This document shows, piece after piece, positions 5,538-7,294 of a stretch of 7,294 nt of DNA. The stretch is taken from positions 1 through 7,294 of the forward strand of contig CAIWFP010000406.1 in NCBI GenBank assembly GCA_903911985.1, in the 5' to 3' direction. This stretch comes from an uncultured Sphingomonadales bacterium (GTDB lineage: Bacteria > Pseudomonadota > Alphaproteobacteria > Sphingomonadales > Sphingomonadaceae). Within the stretch, counting starts at the first letter, position 1, and each line of letters starts with the position of its first letter. The notes under the pieces are model-generated. The model had not been told where the DNA came from, ran no database searches, and saw only the letters and a list, made by a program, of their open reading frames with translations. Made by a program: the position numbers and the translations under genes.

Positions 5538-6511
5538 CCACCCACAAGACCCGCATGCTGATTATCGGCTCTGGCCCCGCCGGGCTGACCGCCGCGATCT
5601 ATGGTGCCCGCGCCGGGCTCTCGCCGATTGTGGTGCAGGGATTGCAGCCCGGCGGCCAGCTGACCATCACCACCGATGTCGAGAATTATCCCGGCTTTCG
5701 CGATGTGATTCAGGGGCCGTGGCTGGTGGCCGAAATGCAGGCGCAGGCCGAGCATGTCGGCACGCGCATGCTGTGGGATACCATTGTCGATGTCGATTTT
5801 TCCGGGGCCGGAAAAGCAGGGGCCCCGTTTCGCGCGATTGGCGATTCCGGCGATGTCTATGAGGGCGATGCGCTGGTTATCGCCACGGGCGCGCAGGCGC
5901 GCTGGCTGGGTGTGCCGGGAGAGCAGGAGCTTTCCGGCAAGGGGGTCTCGGCCTGTGCCACCTGCGACGGGTTTTTCTATCGCGGCAAGAAGGTGGTGGT
6001 GATCGGCGGCGGCAATACCGCCGTGGAGGAAGCCCTCTACCTGACCAACCATTCGCAGGATGTGACGCTGATCCACCGGCGCGACAGCGTGCGGGCCGAG
6101 AAGATCTTGCAGGACCGGCTGTTTACCCATCCCAACATCAAGGTGTTGTGGAACAAGAGGGTCGATCACTTCGTTGGCGATACGGCGATTGGCGGCGCGG
6201 GGCTGACCGGGGTGGCGTTGATCGACACGGTGACGGGCGAGGCCAGCTTGGAGCCGACCCAGGGGGCCTTTGTCGCCATCGGCCACGCGCCGGCGACGGA
6301 GCTGTTCAAGGGCAAGCTGGAGCTGGATGCGGGCGGCTATGTCGTGGTGCAGCCGGGCACGCCCAAAACCTCGATCCCCGGCGTGTTCGCTTGCGGCGAT
6401 GTGATGGACCACACCTATCGGCAGGCGGTGACCGCCGCCGGTACCGGCTGCATGGCCGCGCTGGATGCGGAGCGGTTTGTGGCGGAGCATGCCTTTGCCG
6501 CCAAGGGGTGA
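5534..6511 (+). CDS. trxB: Thioredoxin-disulfide reductase (NADPH)
   Basis: A cytoplasmic flavoenzyme that passes electrons from NADPH through FAD and a CxxC pair to thioredoxin. The 325-residue protein is full length for the low-molecular-weight bacterial class. Visible features are the FAD dinucleotide motif GSGPAG (12-17), GGQL with the TTDVENYPGF region (40-55), and ATGAQARWLGVPGE closing the first FAD part (117-130). The redox-active CATC follows (Cys141, Cys144), then the NADPH motif GGGNTAVEEA (158-167), HRRDSVRAEK contacting the NADPH phosphate, and the C-terminal FAD motif GVFACGDVMD with YRQAVTAAGTGC. The start at 5534 places the FAD motif at its usual distance from the N-terminus. 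An in-frame extension from 5384 has no homologous look. Single gene, transcribed away from the exported-protein unit. Confidence 0.96.
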   Translation: MTTHKTRMLIIGSGPAGLTAAIYGARAGLSPIVVQGLQPGGQLTITTDVENYPGFRDVIQGPWLVAEMQAQAEHVGTRMLWDTIVDVDFSGAGKAGAPFRAIGDSGDVYEGDALVIATGAQARWLGVPGEQELSGKGVSACATCDGFFYRGKKVVVIGGGNTAVEEALYLTNHSQDVTLIHRRDSVRAEKILQDRLFTHPNIKVLWNKRVDHFVGDTAIGGAGLTGVALIDTVTGEASLEPTQGAFVAIGHAPATELFKGKLELDAGGYVVVQPGTPKTSIPGVFACGDVMDHTYRQAVTAAGTGCMAALDAERFVAEHAFAAKG

Positions 6512-6768
6512 GGGTTGAAGGTTAAGGCGCGAGGGGAGAACACCCTCGCATCCTTGCTCGCTTCCCTTAATGCGCATTGCCCATCTGCAAACCATGGGTC
6601 GGCATGGCACAAGCTGTCCGCTCCAAGCCTGGCGCGCGCCGAGGGGCCAGCCGCCGCAAGTGCAGGCACGGAGGCATGTGCAAGATTGGACAACGCGGCC
6701 GCTCCGATGGCGAGCGAAGCCGTTGCAAATCCGCGCCGACCAATCAGCAGTCCGCGTCTCCCCGACAT
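6512..6768 (-). pseudogene. Orphan Tat-signal-like N-terminus in the trxB-DUF1214 gap (possible gene remnant)
   Basis: In this 336-nt gap without a convincing gene, the minus strand opens at an ATG (6768) with GGAG about 10 nt upstream. It encodes a Tat-type leader: basic start, GRRGFAT twin-arginine motif at about residues 10-16, an Ala/Leu hydrophobic core and Ala-x-Ala sites (AHA, ALAAA) around 30-40. The next ~45 residues match nothing I recognise, and the open frame then runs antisense into the trxB 3' end (to 6415). This looks like the 5' fragment of a gene whose mature part was lost, with 6512 given as an arbitrary end at trxB. A small secreted protein or a chance ORF are alternatives. 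Confidence 0.3.
6529..6549 (+). terminator. Hairpin downstream of trxB, candidate terminator
   Basis: A 7-bp perfect stem (GCGAGGG/CCCTCGC) with a 7-nt loop starts 18 nt after the trxB stop. No T tract follows, so it is either an incomplete intrinsic terminator or a 3'-end-stabilising structure. Confidence 0.5.
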
Positions 6769-6825
6769 TTGCCGGTCACTCCGTCTCCGTCCCGCCCGGC
6801 CTACCGTGACCTTTGGTGTGTTGAT

Positions 6826-6842
6826 CGCGGGGTTTTACCGCG
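6826..6842 (-). terminator. Short hairpin after the DUF1214 gene
   Basis: A 5-bp stem (CGCGG/CCGCG) with a 7-nt loop begins 6 nt past the gene's TGA. No T-rich tail follows, so it is a weak candidate. Confidence 0.25.
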
Positions 6843-6847
6843 CTTGC

Positions 6848-7294
6848 TCAATACCCATACTGCGCCAGCATGGCGCGCGAGCGGGTCACCAGTTGCTCCG
6901 CGCGCTTTTCCCGGGTGACGACGGGGGTCGATTGTGGCACCCGGGACCGGATGTCCTTCACCTTGATAACTTCGGCCAACGGCAGGTCTGCCGTCCCCGG
7001 ATCCTTCATCGCGTAGCGGCGGAATTGGATAAATCCCAAGGGGTAGTCGACAGTATCCAGCCAATTGGGGACGCCGGGATCCTGCTTCGAAAGTACCATC
7101 CGGACCAGGCCATCGTCATCGACACGCGCCTGGTGGCCATTGAGCGAAGACTGATGATAGACATAATCCGTCGTGTGCATGAACACGCTGCCGAGCTGGA
7201 CGCCCCAATATCCCGCAGCTGGCGAGGGGTTCCTGAACTGGAACAGGAGCGCCTCGTCGTCCTTCAGCTCATAAACGCAATCGGCGTAAATTGC
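6848..7294 (-). CDS. DUF1214-domain protein, C-terminal part (runs off right edge)
   Basis: The frame is open from the right edge to the TGA at 6848, giving the last 148 residues; the ATG at 7186 is internal, not the start. The fragment runs through a beta-rich stretch (ALLFQFRNPSPAAGYWGVQL), a QSSLNGHQARVDDDG turn and PGVPNWLDT, then a helical basic C-terminus (REKRAEQLVTRSRAMLAQYG). YWGVQL, SSLNG and DPGVPNWLD are features I associate with DUF1214 C-terminal domains. Such proteins often carry a DUF1254 domain or an N-terminal extension, which would be outside the window. The biochemical role is unknown. Family call by recognition, not by search. Confidence 0.75.
   Translation of the reverse strand, partial: AIYADCVYELKDDEALLFQFRNPSPAAGYWGVQLGSVFMHTTDYVYHQSSLNGHQARVDDDGLVRMVLSKQDPGVPNWLDTVDYPLGFIQFRRYAMKDPGTADLPLAEVIKVKDIRSRVPQSTPVVTREKRAEQLVTRSRAMLAQYGY

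Noticed and set aside
5501..6610. Long minus-strand open frame antisense to trxB
   Set aside because: Composition (His, Arg, Gly rich) is typical of an antisense shadow, and trxB on the plus strand carries all family motifs.

Overview
The window is high-GC (about two thirds G+C by eye) alphaproteobacterial DNA. The protein styles (thioredoxin reductase, EmrA/EmrB, NodT-type lipoprotein, DUF1214 protein) best suit a sphingomonad such as Novosphingobium or Sphingobium. That placement is inference; no rRNA or other taxonomic marker is present. I see no tRNA, CRISPR array or complete insertion sequence, and most of the content is ordinary chromosomal housekeeping and efflux genes.

Layout. (1) 2-3281, minus strand: a tripartite drug-efflux operon in the order emrA-like adaptor, emrB-like DHA2 transporter, NodT-family outer-membrane lipoprotein. 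The genes are packed with a 6-nt gap and then a 17-nt overlap. The lipoprotein gene runs off the left edge. Its last ~190 nt in the window change abruptly to about 42% G+C and lose recognisable NodT sequence, so it may be disrupted there. (2) 3282-3586: a control region with a candidate promoter, an imperfect inverted repeat and a four-copy 11-bp G-rich tandem repeat. (3) 3587-5332, minus strand: a two-gene unit, an exported beta-rich (probably outer-membrane) protein followed 3 nt later by an alpha/beta hydrolase with a complete catalytic triad. (4) 5333-5533: a divergent intergenic region. (5) 5534-6511, plus strand: trxB, the NADPH-dependent thioredoxin reductase, with an unusual start region made of a C8 tract and an overlapping Met-Pro-Pro-Pro micro-ORF. 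(6) 6512-6847: a hairpin after trxB and, on the minus strand, a Tat-signal-like N-terminus with no recognisable mature protein. (7) 6848-7294, minus strand: the C-terminal part of a DUF1214-domain protein that continues beyond the right edge.

Working together: the three efflux proteins should form one inner membrane-periplasm-outer membrane pump. The hydrolase and exported protein are probably co-translated, but their shared job is unknown. TrxB serves cytoplasmic thiol redox balance and has no evident functional link to its neighbours. I do not see a convincing new biological system. The points most worth a second look are the compositional break inside the NodT gene, the trxB start region, the G-rich tandem repeat and the orphan Tat signal.
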